This document shows, one piece after another, positions 45,961 through 57,972 of a DNA stretch of 64,000 nucleotides (the stretch's first letter is position 1; each line of letters opens with the position of its first letter). Below the pieces are notes generated by a model, which was not told the DNA's origin, made no database searches, and saw only the letters and a list, made by a program, of their open reading frames with translations. Origin of the DNA: Narthecium ossifragum. Lineage: Eukaryota; Streptophyta; Magnoliopsida; Dioscoreales; Nartheciaceae. A program made the translations under genes and the position numbers. The DNA lies in contig OY986969.1 of NCBI GenBank assembly GCA_963920575.1, forward strand, positions 18,585,288-18,649,287, written 5' to 3'.

Positions 45961-46604
45961 TGTGTTCGGCCCTGCTTGCTGCATGTACAGGTCACGAATA
46001 CCGCATATCGCATTCAAGACCGCGTTGAAATAGCGGCTGATTGTCTCACCCGATAAAAGAAATTCCGCCCGCATAACACGATTTTTTGTGTTGTGATCGA
46101 CAATGTGTAGAAAGATACATAGTTGTTCTTCGATCTTAATCTGATCAGTATCCGTAAGTAGATTACACTGTCTCATAAGACGTGCCAATTCGTCTAGTGC
46201 ATCTACATCCATGTGGATATAGGCGACACAATAATCTGACCCAGGCATTCGAATCCTAGCCATATGCCGTCTCCGTACCTCATCACGAGACTCCCGCGAC
46301 ATTGCCACAACACGGGTGCCTGACTCTAGATAATAGTGGTGCACGATCACGACTATAACTGCATAGACAACCCATAATACCGCTAGCCTTTGATATTGGT
46401 CGTCACCATTGTCCATCTATAACAATGCAACATGCCAAAGCACGAACGATAATAGCTATACTTAGCGTTTGACATAATTAACACTCCAAAACACGAAGAT
46501 TAGGTATAGGAGAGAGAGAGAGACGTTTTTTGACATTTCATGTGGATATACAATAGACAGTAATAGGTGCTGCTGTTTAAAAAACATCCAAGTCACTACT
46601 ACAC

Positions 46605-46775
46605 TCCGAAAGCATATAATAGACAACAATTAAAAAGATCACTATTGATGTTTCAACAATAGCATGTAATAGGCATCAATAAAAAAGATCAATATTGATG
46701 TTTCAATAATAGCATGTAATAGGCATCAATTAAAAAGATCACTATTGATGTTTCAACAATAGCATGTAATAGCAA
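46605..46775. repeat. 50-bp tandem repeat in Harbinger arm
   Basis: Units contain AGCATGTAATAGGCATCAAT at 46661, 46711 and (partial) 46761, with AAAAAGATCACTATTGATG between. Confidence 0.85.
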
Positions 46776-47149
46776 TTTATAACAATCTAACAGCATATAA
46801 TACGCAGGAAAGAGGATAACAGCCAGACAAAATCACACTAGAAGATCTCATGCTAGGAGACCTAAACTAAAAACTAGAGCAACATATCATATCAGTTTCC
46901 ATGAACTGAAAACTGGTTGCCATTTCAAAGACCTCAACTGAAATCATACTAGAAGACATCAACTAAAAACAAAGGTAACATATCAAAGGCCTCAACTGAA
47001 ATCATACCAGAAGACATCAACTGAAAACAAGGGCACCATTTCAAAGACCTCAACTGAAATAAAAGATAAAATCAGACAAAATCCTCAGCTGCAATATGGG
47101 AATACGAAGACCTCAATTGAAAACCAAAATGTAGAGCAATGAACTAGGG

Positions 47150-47790
47150 ATCAGTCGCAATACGAAGTGGAAAGCTCGAATACGCAATACCAGATGAGAT
47201 CTGGGACAAATAAATGCAGGGCAACCAGAAAAAAGCCACAACTATGGGGATCAGATCATACGATGTAGATCCTAGAACTACCAGGAGAAGAAAGGGGATC
47301 AGTCGCGGGAATACGAACTGGAAAACCCAACTATACAAAACCAGTCAAAATCTGGGAAAAATAAATGAATGGAAAACAAAAAAAAATCACAACTATGGAG
47401 ATCAGATCATATGATGTAGATCCGAGATCTACCAAGAGAACAAAGGGGATCAGTCGCGGGAATACGATTTGGAAAACCCAAATATGCAAAACCAGTCGAA
47501 ATCTAGGAAAAATAAATGAATGGAAAACAAAAAAAAACCACAACTATGGGGATCAGCTCATAAGATGTAGATCCGGGATATACGAAGAGAAGAAAGGGGA
47601 TCAGTCGCGGAAATACGAAGTGGAAAACCCAAATCTCCAAAACCAAGCACATTCTGGGAAAAAAATGAAGAAAAAAGGGAACGAAGCCACATAGTCATAG
47701 GGGATCAGGTTATACGATGTGTAGATCCGAGGTCTACCAAGAGAAGAAAGGGGATCAGGGAAAGAGTAGAAAGGGGATCCGAAGTCACAT
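47150..47790. repeat. 151-bp tandem repeat, about 4 copies
   Basis: GATGTAGATCC marks each unit near 47262, 47413, 47564 and 47716. Units share GGGGATCAGTCGCGG and a GGAAAACCCAA phrase, and short Lys/Asn-rich ORFs in them are incidental. A second direct repeat (GATTGGAGGATTTGGGTGGG) occurs at about 47824 and 48085. Confidence 0.85.
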
Positions 47791-48902
47791 CTTCAGGAAA
47801 ACTTTTCCAGTGTAGATCCAAAGGATTGGAGGATTTGGGTGGGCGGCGGAAACCCTAGGCCGTGACCTAGATCCGTTGATCCGAGGTTTGGGACGCACCT
47901 CATGTCCGTAAACCCAAGCCGTCACTTTATATCTGAAGATCCGAGAGGAGTTCTGGCCACGGGGAAGAAGTCGTCTTCGTGGAGGGGAAGATGAGTCACT
48001 TTAGAGAGGAGAAAGGGTCGACGAAAACCCTAGAGGCCACGATGAAGTGGAGGAGAGGGTATGGGTCGGACGAGAGGCGCTAGGTCTCACGAAAGATTGG
48101 AGGATTTGGGTGGGCGGTGGAAACCCTAGGCGTCGTGAGAGAGAGGTTTGGGAGATATCGGGGGAGAGTGACGATAGGGTCGCGACTGATGGAATAAATT
48201 TTCCATCGGTCGCTGGATATTTGAGTCCAGCGACCGCTGGAAACTATTTCTGGCTCTTTTTGGGCCGGAACTGATTGTTGGAAATAGGGTATCTTGGAAA
48301 GCATCTTGGACTGGAATGGATTGGGTTCCAGCGAAACAAATGGCTGGAAAATTATTCCAGCGCCCATTTGATTCCATTCTAGCCTAGAATGCCATGTTTC
48401 CAGGGAAACAAACGTGCCCTTAAAAAAATCGAACTTGTGAAATATTGAATGATTTGGTGGCCTAGTGTATTGAAATACTGCTATGCATTCAAATTTCGAT
48501 CTTGTAATGTTATGAAATCATGTATGAAAGATAATGTGAATTGTCAAATGGTTTTCAAAGTTGTTTTATATGGTTCGGTTTTATATATCCGGAATCCTGG
48601 ACAATGAACGGATTTTAAAAACCGATAGGATATTTTAACGGTTTGGTTTTAAAAAGCCGACCTTTTGTGTTACAAGCTCGTTAACTTCGCATAGTATAAG
48701 TTCGGGTTTTTAAATCCGAAAACCTTGCCTATGAACGGATTTTAAAAACCGAACTTTTACCAAGGATAACTAAGAAAAGATTGGAAAAAAGTAACGGTGT
48801 GTATAACATTTAGATAAGATTTTGAATCTACTTGCGGTGCACTTAGCAATAGCGGTGTCCTTACTAATTTCTATGGTTTAGATAGAACCACCCTTAGTTT
48901 AT

Positions 48903-49298
48903 GTGGTAGATATGTTGGTAGTCTCATAAGGATATTCGGGATTGAAACCCATGATCTTCATATGTGGAATTACTTTTATATTAGAGGATCCTAGAAGCTA
49001 ATATTTGATAAGGAGCTTGAAGATTCATCTATCGTCCCAAATCAGCAGCTTTATTTAGCTGGAGACACTTTAACTCGGGTCTCTAGGCCGGCATTAATTT
49101 TTTTATTATGAGTTGAGCCAAAAAGGCTAAAGGTTCATAACCAGTTACAACATACAGTTCAAGGCATCAAGCCCATCCGAACATGTCCAAGCGAAGGTCG
49201 CTCGTACACTCCGGCAATAGTGGGCAATGCTATTTGCCCTACAATGTCTATTTCTAGAAATATGCAAAATCAGTATAGATTCAAAGGATAAAACATCC
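48903..49298. other. Intergenic, no gene seen
   Basis: Unique-looking sequence between the nested Mutator-like element and the LTR pile. No coding or repeat signal recognised. Confidence 0.4.
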
Positions 49299-50332
49299 TG
49301 TCACACCCCAACCCAGAAAACCCATCCGGTCCGGGGCGTGATGGTCCTAAACTCTAAAAACAAACGGCAATAGCCTCCCATGTAAATATCACTTTAAATC
49401 CTGGTGTAGAATTATAATATTCATAAATTATTTAAACTATCATATCATCAAATCATAATAAAAATTAACTGCTACAATACTCAATAACATTAAAAAGATA
49501 CAATAATGATTCAAGTCCTCTAAGTACAGCAATCTCTGATCAATTTACATCAAATTGGAATACAAATACATTTCTCATTCAGATTATAATTTATACATTC
49601 AAAGCTGTACATCAATTGAATAAGATAAACTGATGATATCCTCGATCTCCCGCACCACCAAGGGGAGTTCCACCTCCAATGTCGCAACTACCTAAAAAAG
49701 AAGGAACTGCATCGACCTGCATCGCCGATGCAACCCAGGTAGGAGTGAGCAACAATGCCCAGTAGGGTTCTACTCTACGTCGCACAGAAAGGAAGGGAAA
49801 CTGCAATTGTGTCATTCTCCGCCTGAGTCTAAGGTATGTCAAGGGCCCCATAACCTCGTCGATTCCCGAGGGGCTCCTGTCCAGGTCCCACCCTCACCTA
49901 AGAACAAAGGAGAGAAAACAAAGACTGCGGACTCCTATCCAGGTACCACCCTGCCCAGTCGTACCATCTCTCGCGAGGATACACAAGTTAGGGACATCGA
50001 CATCCATCCTTAGCACTTGGCCTTGGAGACTCGACATGACCTCTACACCTCAAGTACACGAATAATGCATAGTCCACTATAACAATAACCTCAAATGTTA
50101 GCAAATATGATCATTCGATAATAATCACGTCCTAATCCTCAACAAATCAAACCCCGGTCCTAGGGCTAGATCCGGGCTACTCGAGAACCTTGGATCGGCG
50201 ATCGAATCCATCGCCTACCACCTAGCCTTAATGCTTCTAATGCAATCAAGATGCATGCAATGCTCAGGCACAGAAATACAGAAATATAAGCATACATCAG
50301 TATGACATCACAACATACAAGGCCAGGCATAG

Positions 50333-52712
50333 TGTCGCGCCCCGACCCGCGAAAGCCCAACCGGGCCGGGCGACGCGAACCGGAACCTACAAACGCGAAA
50401 AAAGAACGACGAGGGTTCCTTCTAACCTATTGGTCTCCATAACAGTTCACCAAAGCACCCTCAAGTAAAACAATATTAATTAGCAAAACCTCGAACCTCA
50501 GATTAAAAACTCAAGTGTTAATATACATATCCTCGGAGAGGGGAAGATTCAAAGTACAACATTACTCCCGTAGGAGACTAACTAACATAGGGTAAAAGCA
50601 GTAAACGATCACCAGCTCTCAAAGTCCACCAGGCGCCCCGCACTGCCGACTAACTGCCCAGTAGGGGCCAAAGAAGAAGAACCGACGCCTGCACCTGCAA
50701 AACGCAGCCCCGGGTAGGTGTGAGCACTAAGCTCAGTAGGGATCTACACTACGCCACACAGAAGGAAGAGGGAAACGCAACAGTGTCGCCCTCAAGCAAG
50801 ACCTGGGTGTACACAGGGGTCCCATAACCCCACCGCGTGTCCCTGAGGCCCACGATCATGGTCTTCCATCCGAGCTGGTCACATGTCGGGTCGCACTCAG
50901 TAGCAGGAAACAACACTGCTGGCCCACAAGCAGGTACCGGCACTGTAGGCGGGAAACTACACCGCTAAGTAGGCAACCCCTCTACTCAAGGGTCAACACA
51001 GTGGAACACCGTCTACACCTCAGCATCCGACTTAAGGCCGACACGACCTCTATAATGACCAAGCAACATGTGCACCAGTCATCTAAACCTATCATCGAAT
51101 CGACGGGACACCACAATTCAAACCGGGTCCAAACAACCCAACCCCGGTCCTAGGGCTAAGTCCGAGCTTCCAGCCTCGGGACGGCGACCCAAAGATCACC
51201 AACACCCTAACCAATGCAACTAATGCACAACAGGGAATGCATGCTATGACATACACAGATAAGAGGCAAAACATGCAGCAGTATCTCAAGCATCATATAA
51301 GTCTACTGGATTGCTGCAGCAGTACTACCAACCGCTGCCAGCCGATCCGCAGCGGGTCCCGGCATTACGACGGTACCACGACCGTCAACCGCGAACTCCT
51401 GCAACGGGAAGCAACCCCGAAAACCGCTCAATGAACAGTATAATATAATATTATATTCCGAAATATAATATTATATTCAAACACCCAAAAAAAACCACTT
51501 AGGGGCTAATTGATCCCGTCGATCCGACATCCAAACGACGTCGGATTCAAGATCCAACTTAGTCACCAGTAGGTGTATATATCAGGATCATTATATCCAA
51601 AATTCATAATCATCCAACGGTTAAATTAACGGGAAAACGCTAATCAAAATCGTTAATCAAACTAACTTACCCATTAATTGCTGCAACGCAGCCCTTCAGC
51701 AAACAATTCATAACAAATCATACATAAATCAGAAAAATACGAAACAAGATGGAATGGAAATCTAACGAGTAGATCTACAACTATTATGTTTATCAAAAGC
51801 CAAGAGCATGTACTCACCGGCCGAAAAACTCGCCGCAAGCCGGCTATTTCTCAAGAACAGCAGAAAACCAGAAATCCGAGACTAATCTTGCATAACACCT
51901 ACTCAAATCTCAACTGATTAACATGAAACTTAAATCAGTAATTCTACAAGGCATAAGGAATCCAACAAAGCAATGATCAACAAGATACAACGGCTAGATC
52001 TCAAGAAAACCCGAAACAACATAGTAGGTATAACCCTACCTAGCTGCGCTTTTCTCGGCTGATTCCCCGCGATTTGATCACCAACAAGCCTCCAAACCTC
52101 TTCAGAGATCTTCCTCTCGTTGTCACGAATCCAACGAGCCAAAGAACGCCGAAAAAGATCGCCGGAGGAGGGAGAACGGAGGTGAGGAAGGTGGCTGCCG
52201 GAAACAGGGGAAAAACAGGGCTCTCGGGAGAAGAAAGGAGGAAGAAGAGAAGGGGAAGAAAAGGAGGGGAAAGGGGGAGGGGACAGCCGGGAAAGAGGGG
52301 AAAAAGTGAGGGGAGGGGAGGGAAAGTCCTCCCCCTCTAACAGGGGAGAGCGACGGCCAACGGCGACCGTCCTCGCGAAGCAGAAAGCCAACCGACCTAT
52401 GAATGATCGATCCTTCCTCAAGGGAGGATCGATCCTTCATGACGATTCACAAGGCTTTCAAGCACGAAGAGGATCGATCCCTTAGCCAGAGAGGATCGAT
52501 CCTTTGTGTGCTGAAAGCTAAACTTGGGCAAGAACTCAAGCCCAAGTCCGGATCTTTCGACCCCGGGTCCACCTAGCCATTCTAAACAAACACTAACACA
52601 TACAAGGCCAGTGTGTGCACACGCGGGTGTGAAACAAACCAACAAGGCGCAATTACCAAATTGCCCTTGCGGTCTACAACGAGCCACAGGGGTAGAGGGA
52701 CAGGTCCTCAGA
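50333..52712 (-). mobile_element. Family-S solo LTR, subgroup b (2380 bp)
   Basis: Plus-strand ends are TGTCGCGCCCCGACCC and AGGTCCTCAGA, flanked by CATAG (50328-50332, 52713-52717). It is the most complete subgroup-b copy and closely matches 25056-29233 and 26696-28482. It holds four GATCGATC motifs near 52400-52500 and a GC/GA-rich stretch at 52150-52340 that produces spurious ORFs. Confidence 0.88.
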
Positions 52713-52999
52713 CATAGCCTACAGCTTTCCAAAGGGTAAACATAGCAAGGGGTCTAAAGCAATTACAGATCTACTACCACAACAACAGCAACATAGGCCA
52801 TAAACGAACATCTCACTTCAAATTTTGGTATTACGACAACATACACAGTCGTCCACCGAAATTGCTACAACGGGGATATAACCCCGGTCAGACGAACAAC
52901 ATTACAAATACAATGTACATAATATAGGGCACACCTTCGACCCATTATCTAACTAAACATCCCAATGGGCATAACTTCCTTGGTTCAACCATGTGCCTC

Positions 53000-53600
53000 A
53001 CGTAGGGCTTAGATGCATAAAAGTATGCAATATATGTATAGATAGCATTCTACCAAAAATTGCATGGATACTAAGCATACTTTATAATCAATTGCTAATT
53101 AAGTTAGAAGATTAGCAACTTAAATAGACGTGTAGAAATCGAGGGATTAATATCCCAAAACTTATCAAATCACACATGTATCTGCTGTATACTGCTAAGA
53201 ACATCAATTCAGGGTAGTAGATGAATTAGGCAAGTTATAATTGATTGATTATACTTTAATTATATATAGTCGACAATATTAGGGTATAACCTAGGTTTCA
53301 CTATGTCCGTCCAATTAATATGAAACTTAGCATACTTGTCCATCAATGGTTCTCAATACGCATACCCGAAATCCAATTCAAACATACGAACGAAACTAGA
53401 TGGAAACCACATATTTCAGTCTTCGACCAAAAGAGATGAAATCTCATCGATTTGACGTCCAAACGACGTATCAAATTGAAATCAAACTTAATCATGTACT
53501 CAATTGCATGTTAGGAACGTCATGTCCAAGAATTGGGTAGAATTGATGTCTAATTTCCACTTAATTAACTAACTAATTTCTTCATTCATGTTTCGCAGCT
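53000..53600. other. AT-rich inner part of subgroup-c LTR
   Basis: Part of the subgroup-c LTR with no recognised coding sequence or repeat. It is the longest featureless piece of that LTR. Confidence 0.4.
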
Positions 53601-54283
53601 GTTTAGGAGAAAATTCATTATAAATCACATATAAATCCAAAAATTATGAAACCAGCGGAAATTGGAAGTAGGCTCGAGGATCTACGACTCTCATGCTGAT
53701 GATCAAACTAATCCACTGTGATCCGCCGTCCTCCGTCGCCGTCTCTAGCTCGCCAGAGTCCTCCCACAACCGCAGCGTCGTCGGAGAAGGAAGAGGGGCT
53801 GCCGTGGGAGAGAGAAAGGGAAGGAAGGAGAAGGGGGATCGGGAACGGGTCGCAAGGGAAGGAAGAGGAAAAGAGAAGAAAAAAGAAAAGAAAGGGAGAG
53901 ATAGAGAAGAGGGTTAAGCCACTTAATTGGCTTAGCCGGTTCAGACGAGCCAACTGATCGGACTGAATCCGACTTGACTCCAAATTACGATCTCGTCGCA
54001 ATCTCGTCCGGATCTGATGATCACGAACGCTCTTACTGGATCTATTCAATCACGTACATCAATCAAGGTTGTGTGTGCACTACTTGGGTGTGAAATCGAC
54101 TGCCAAGTCGCAATTTATCAAATTGCCCTTGAGATCCAAAAATAGCGATGCGATCAACCGATCGCAAAGCAAGGCCAACCGAGCCAAACCAACCAAGCCA
54201 GACCCTCGACCTAACACGGTCTACAACGAGCCACGGGCCCGACCCAGGCGATCGACCCAGGAGTAGAGGGACAGTTCCTCACA

Positions 54284-56188
54284 GTATGGGCCACTGAAGA
54301 AGAGCTAACGCCTGCACCTATAAAACGCAGCCCGGGTAGGAGTGAGCACTAAGCTCAGTTGGGTTCTACACTACGACACATAGAAAGGAGGGAACACAAT
54401 AGTGTCGCCCCCAAGCAAGGCCTAGGTGTACTACGGGATCCCATAACCCCACCAGTGTCTCTAGGTATCCAACCATGGTCACCCTAACGAACTGGGCCCG
54501 TCCCGGAAACACCTAGTACAGCAGAACGAAGACACTGCCGGGCATGACAAGTCTCTGCTGGGCAGGCACACCCTTTGCCCAAGGATGAAACGATGACACT
54601 GGCTGCACCCTCAGCACCTAGCTCGAGGCCGACACGACCTCTAAAATCATCGATCAACATGTATTCAAGTCATCTACGCCTATCATCGATATCGATTGAA
54701 TACTACCATCCAACCTGCACCAAGCTACCCGCCACGGTCCTAAAGCTAAATCCGAGCTATCCGAAAGCCTCGAATCGGCGATCAACCCATCGCCTATGCC
54801 CTATCCCTATACATCTAATGCATAATAAAAAATGCATGCTATGATCATGCGCAGGTAAGAAGTAAGCATGTAATAGTATGATAAAATAACAAACAAGTCC
54901 AACTGGATTGCTGCAGCGATACTACCGACCGCTGCCAGCCAATCCGCAGCGGGTCCCAACATTACGACGGTACCGCAACCGTCAACCACGGACCCCTGCA
55001 ACGGGAAACAACCCCGAAAACTCAGATGAACATAAATTATATAATATTATATGTTTTGAACATATAATATTATTTAAACATCAAAATCCTCTAATTAGAG
55101 ACTAAGCGACCTCGTCGATCCGACGTCCAAACAATGAAGGATTCGAGATCCAACTTAGGAAAATGTATGAAAACATACTGGGATCAACATATCCAAAACC
55201 GGGAAACATCCGACAGCTCGATTACCGGGAAAACGCTAATCAAAACCGTTAACTTCACTAATTACCTTTAATTGCTAAAACGCAACCCATCCGTAGGCAA
55301 ATCATAACAATTCATAAGAAAATCAGAAAATTATGAAACTGGTTGCATCTGAGAGTAGATCCAAATATCTCCAACTCTCATGTTCATCATAAATTAAGAT
55401 CATGCATGTACAGACCGAAAAACATGTCGTAAACCGGCTGTTCTTGAAGAACAGACAAATCGGAAAATCCGAGTTTAAACATGCTAAAATCCTACTAAAA
55501 TCTCAATCAAATCATATGAAACTCAAAACAGAAAATTAAGCTAATCAACATGCACACAACAACACCAAGAACACCCAGATCTACCAGCTAGATTAAGAGA
55601 AAACCCATATTAAACCCAAGTAGGAAGAAATCTACCGAGCTAAGCAAACCTCGGTTGAATCCCCACTATCCGAGCACCAAACCAGCTTCAAACCAAGCCA
55701 TAGATCTTCCTCACGCTTCCACGAATCCAACGAGCCCTCAAGCACTCAAAAAAATGGCCGGAGGAGGGAGAACGGAAGGGAAGAAGGAGAAGAGAAACAA
55801 ACCGGAAAAACAGAGGAGGTCTCGGGCTACTTATAGGCTCGAGTCCGATCGATCACCGTTCAGTCGGACTGGGCCGGGTTAAGTCAATTCGCGTCCTTAT
55901 CCGGACACGTCGGCCGTGCCGACAACTGACACAGGTCCGATCGATCGCTCACGGGCCGCCAGCTGCCCAAAAAATAGGCGTATGCTTGCCGTAGCTTGGA
56001 TCTTTCGATCCCAAGCCCGCCTAGGGTTCTAGCAAACACATAAATCAAACAAAAGGGGTTGTGTATGCACCATGTGGGTGTGAAACAAACCGACAATGCG
56101 TAATTTACAAAATTTCTCTTGCGGTCCACAACGAGCCATGGCCCCGACCTAGACGGTTGACCAATGAGTAGAGAGACATGCCCTCACA
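54284..56188 (-). mobile_element. Family-S LTR fragment, end missing
   Basis: Starts in mid-LTR: the CGCAGCCCGGGTAGGAGTGA block, about 300-400 bp from the end in whole copies, is at 54325. It runs to GCCCTCACA at 56188. The outer part that should carry TGTCRC is absent because the subgroup-c LTR begins directly beside it. It includes a GATCGATC pair near 55850-55940. Confidence 0.7.
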
Positions 56189-56600
56189 CCTTTCCCCTAC
56201 CATAACTCACCCCTTCAAGAGCTAATAAAAGGTTGACGAATAAGGGCCGAGAGTACCTCTTGCACTAGGAGAAAAAGGTGATATGTGATCGCCTTGTCTA
56301 AGACCCTTACTGGATCGAAAATATCCCACCACACGACCATTGATAATCAATGAAAACCTTGGTGTCGACATACAAACCATTACTCAATCAACCCACTACA
56401 TAGGAAACTGCATTTTAAGAAGAACAGAGCGAAGGAAAGACCAATGTACCGAATCATAAGCACCTTTGATATAAACCTTAAAAGCCATGAGTAGTGAAAC
56501 CTTCGATATTATCCTCACTGAATGAAGCACCTCTTGTGCAATACCAACATTATTAAGAATAGAACTGCCACCAATAAACGCTGGTTGTTCTTTGCTAACA
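56189..56600 (-). pseudogene. LINE reverse transcriptase fragment
   Basis: On the minus strand the translation reads KEQPAFIGGSSILNNVGIAQ, YIKGAYDSVHWSFLRSVLL, then [20 protein letters not shown] and LRQGDHISP. This is the classical non-LTR (L1-type) reverse transcriptase order: a Q-AFI-GRSI motif, K-YDSV-W, and G-RQGDP-SP. The catalytic FADD region is not present. Frames shift and stops occur. It ends within the 3' part of what looks like ARF intron 11, next to the pseudo-exon 12, so it inserted into that intron. Confidence 0.8.
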
Positions 56601-56787
56601 ATCTTTTGCTTTGTATTAGGTCTCTGGGAATCTCCACCTGAAGTTAACCAACGTTTCTTATCCACTTCTGGTTCCATTGCATTCACTTGAAGCACCGGAG
56701 GATCATCGGCTTTCACCAGCACTCACATGTATTGGCGAATAAGGCCAGAAGCTCCAATTAAGTCATTTTTCACAGTGTTAACGAAGG

Positions 56788-57689
56788 TATGGTTGAAATT
56801 CCGGGGTTCTCGGGTAGCCTGGATCTAGCCCTAGGGCCGGGGTTTGGGTAGCCGAGGATTAGGACGTGATTGTTGTCAATGATCATGTTGATATCATTCG
56901 AGGATTATTAGGTAGTCGGACTGGAATATTATATTGTTTGAGGTTTAGAGGTCGTGTCGGTTCTCCAAGGCCAAGTGCTAAGGATGGTTGTCGATGTCCC
57001 TGACGTGTGTCCCCAGGCAGTGGTTTCCTGCTGGGTAAAGGGTATTCCTACTGGTTCTGGTTCTTGGTTTCCTCCCAGCGTGTTTGGTTGATATTCCCAG
57101 CGTGGTCGGTTGAGAAGAGTAGGATCCCTTGGGGAATCGATAGGGGTTATGGGACCCCGTGGCATCCTTTAGACTTAGGCGGAGGAACGACACTGTTGCT
57201 GTTCCCTTTCCTTTGTGAGTGACGTAGCGTAGAACCCTACTGAGCAAGCTTTGTTGCTCACTCCTACCTGGGATGCATCGGCGATGCAGGTCGATGCAGT
57301 CCCTTCTCTTTCAGATTGTTGCGGTGTTGGAGGCGGCACTCCCCTTGGTGGTGCGTGAGATCGAGGATATCATCAGTTTATTCTATTCGATTGATGTACA
57401 ACTTTAAATGTATAAATTGTAATCTGAAGGAGAAATGTATTTGTATTTCAACTTGATGTAAAATTTGATCAGAGATTGTTGTACTAGATGACTTGAATCA
57501 TTGTTATATCTTTTTAAAGTTAGATTGTATTATGATTAGATGATAGGATAGTTTAAATTCTTTGTGAATACTTTTAATCATGCACCAGGTTTTAAATTGA
57601 TGTTCAAAGGGGAGGCTCTCGCCGGTTGATTTAGAGTTTAGGACCCTCACGTCCCGATCCGGATGGGTTTTCTGGGTCGGGGCGTGACA
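56788..57689 (+). mobile_element. Family-S LTR fragment, subgroup c, 3' part
   Basis: Begins inside the LTR (GGTTCTCGGGTAGCC-like text at about 56806) and ends GGTCGGGGCGTGACA at 57689. Its last ~300 bp match the corresponding part of 49299-54283. It is inserted in pseudo-exon 12 and has no visible target duplication, so it is truncated or recombined. Confidence 0.75.
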
Positions 57690-57972
57690 GACAGGGTCAA
57701 TGGGTACTTGTTATTTAGAATCCAATAAATTTGAGAGCTACACTATAGATATCTGGTGTCCTTCTGGAGGATCAGCCAGTTATCTCTCTTGATGTCGATT
57801 CTAACGGACTGTCACAGCTTTGCCAATCAGTATGATGCACCTACAAGCAACGGTGAGCCCAAGAAGTCATGCCTATGGCTCTCCAGAGCTACCAACATGA
57901 TGGGAATTTGAATCTTCACATATATTATGTCACCCAGGAAGAAGAGAAATTGCAAACCTTGAAGTGCTGGAT

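Larger units (their letters stand above)
43451..46416 (-). pseudogene. PIF/Harbinger transposase (DDE, HARBI1-like), broken
   Basis: Minus strand. Exon 1 (46416 to 45905) has the N-terminal helical region RSRDEVRRR-like to LLSGETISRYFNAVLNAI. Exon 2 (about 45828-45600) has CIGFIDGTHVHATVPAD and AGWEGSANDYTVLKDA, holding two catalytic Asp. Exon 3 (43890-43451) has GKYYLVDTGYPTSPGFIAPY, NLRHSSLRSKIE with the catalytic Glu, then AFSLLKNRFKIIASHPFFP. Defects are TGA stops at 45757-45759 and 43724-43726, both where Arg is usual, a 17-base G run (45944-45960) that shifts frame before YPYFK, and no clean AG acceptor before CIGF. The intron between exons 2 and 3 (donor 45599, acceptor 43891) contains a solo LTR. 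In an intact element it would cut and rejoin DNA at TTA targets. Confidence 0.85.
21696..48419 (-). mobile_element. PIF/Harbinger transposon with nested insertions
   Basis: Terminal inverted repeats GGGCACGTTTGTTTC (21696) and GAAACAAACGTGCCC (48419) are flanked by the TTA target duplication typical of the superfamily (21693-21695, 48420-48422). Minus-strand genes inside are a Myb/SANT-like ORF1 (43286-42171) and a DDE transposase (46416-43451). Removing the Athila element, one solo LTR and one MITE leaves about 7.0 kb, a normal size. The subterminal regions carry tandem repeats at 23060-23639, 46605-46775 and 47150-47790. The transposase is broken, so the copy is not autonomous. Confidence 0.88.
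21427..48893. mobile_element. Outermost nest level: Mutator-like MITE, 9-bp TSD
   Basis: The left end GGGCCGTTCTATTTGCATCG and the reverse complement of the right end (GGGTGGTTCTATCTAAACCA) start inverted repeats of about 45 bp sharing TTCTAT and ATTACTAAGGACA-like blocks. The flanks show a perfect 9-bp duplication TTAGTTTAT (21418-21426 and 48894-48902). Its own DNA is only about 740 bp (21427-21692 and 48423-48893). It contains several short palindromes of the form CGGTTTTTAAAACCG and a 33-bp direct duplication at 21566-21631. Everything between is the Harbinger element and its inserts. Confidence 0.75.
49299..54283 (-). mobile_element. Family-S solo LTR, subgroup c, interrupted
   Basis: Plus-strand ends are TGTCACACCCCAACCC and GGACAGTTCCTCACA. 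Without the insert at 50333-52712 it is about 2.6 kb. No matching target duplication is found (CATCC on the left, GTATG on the right), so a deletion or recombination at one side is likely. The conserved block near 49720-49780 has the same position as in the other copies. No genes. Confidence 0.7.
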
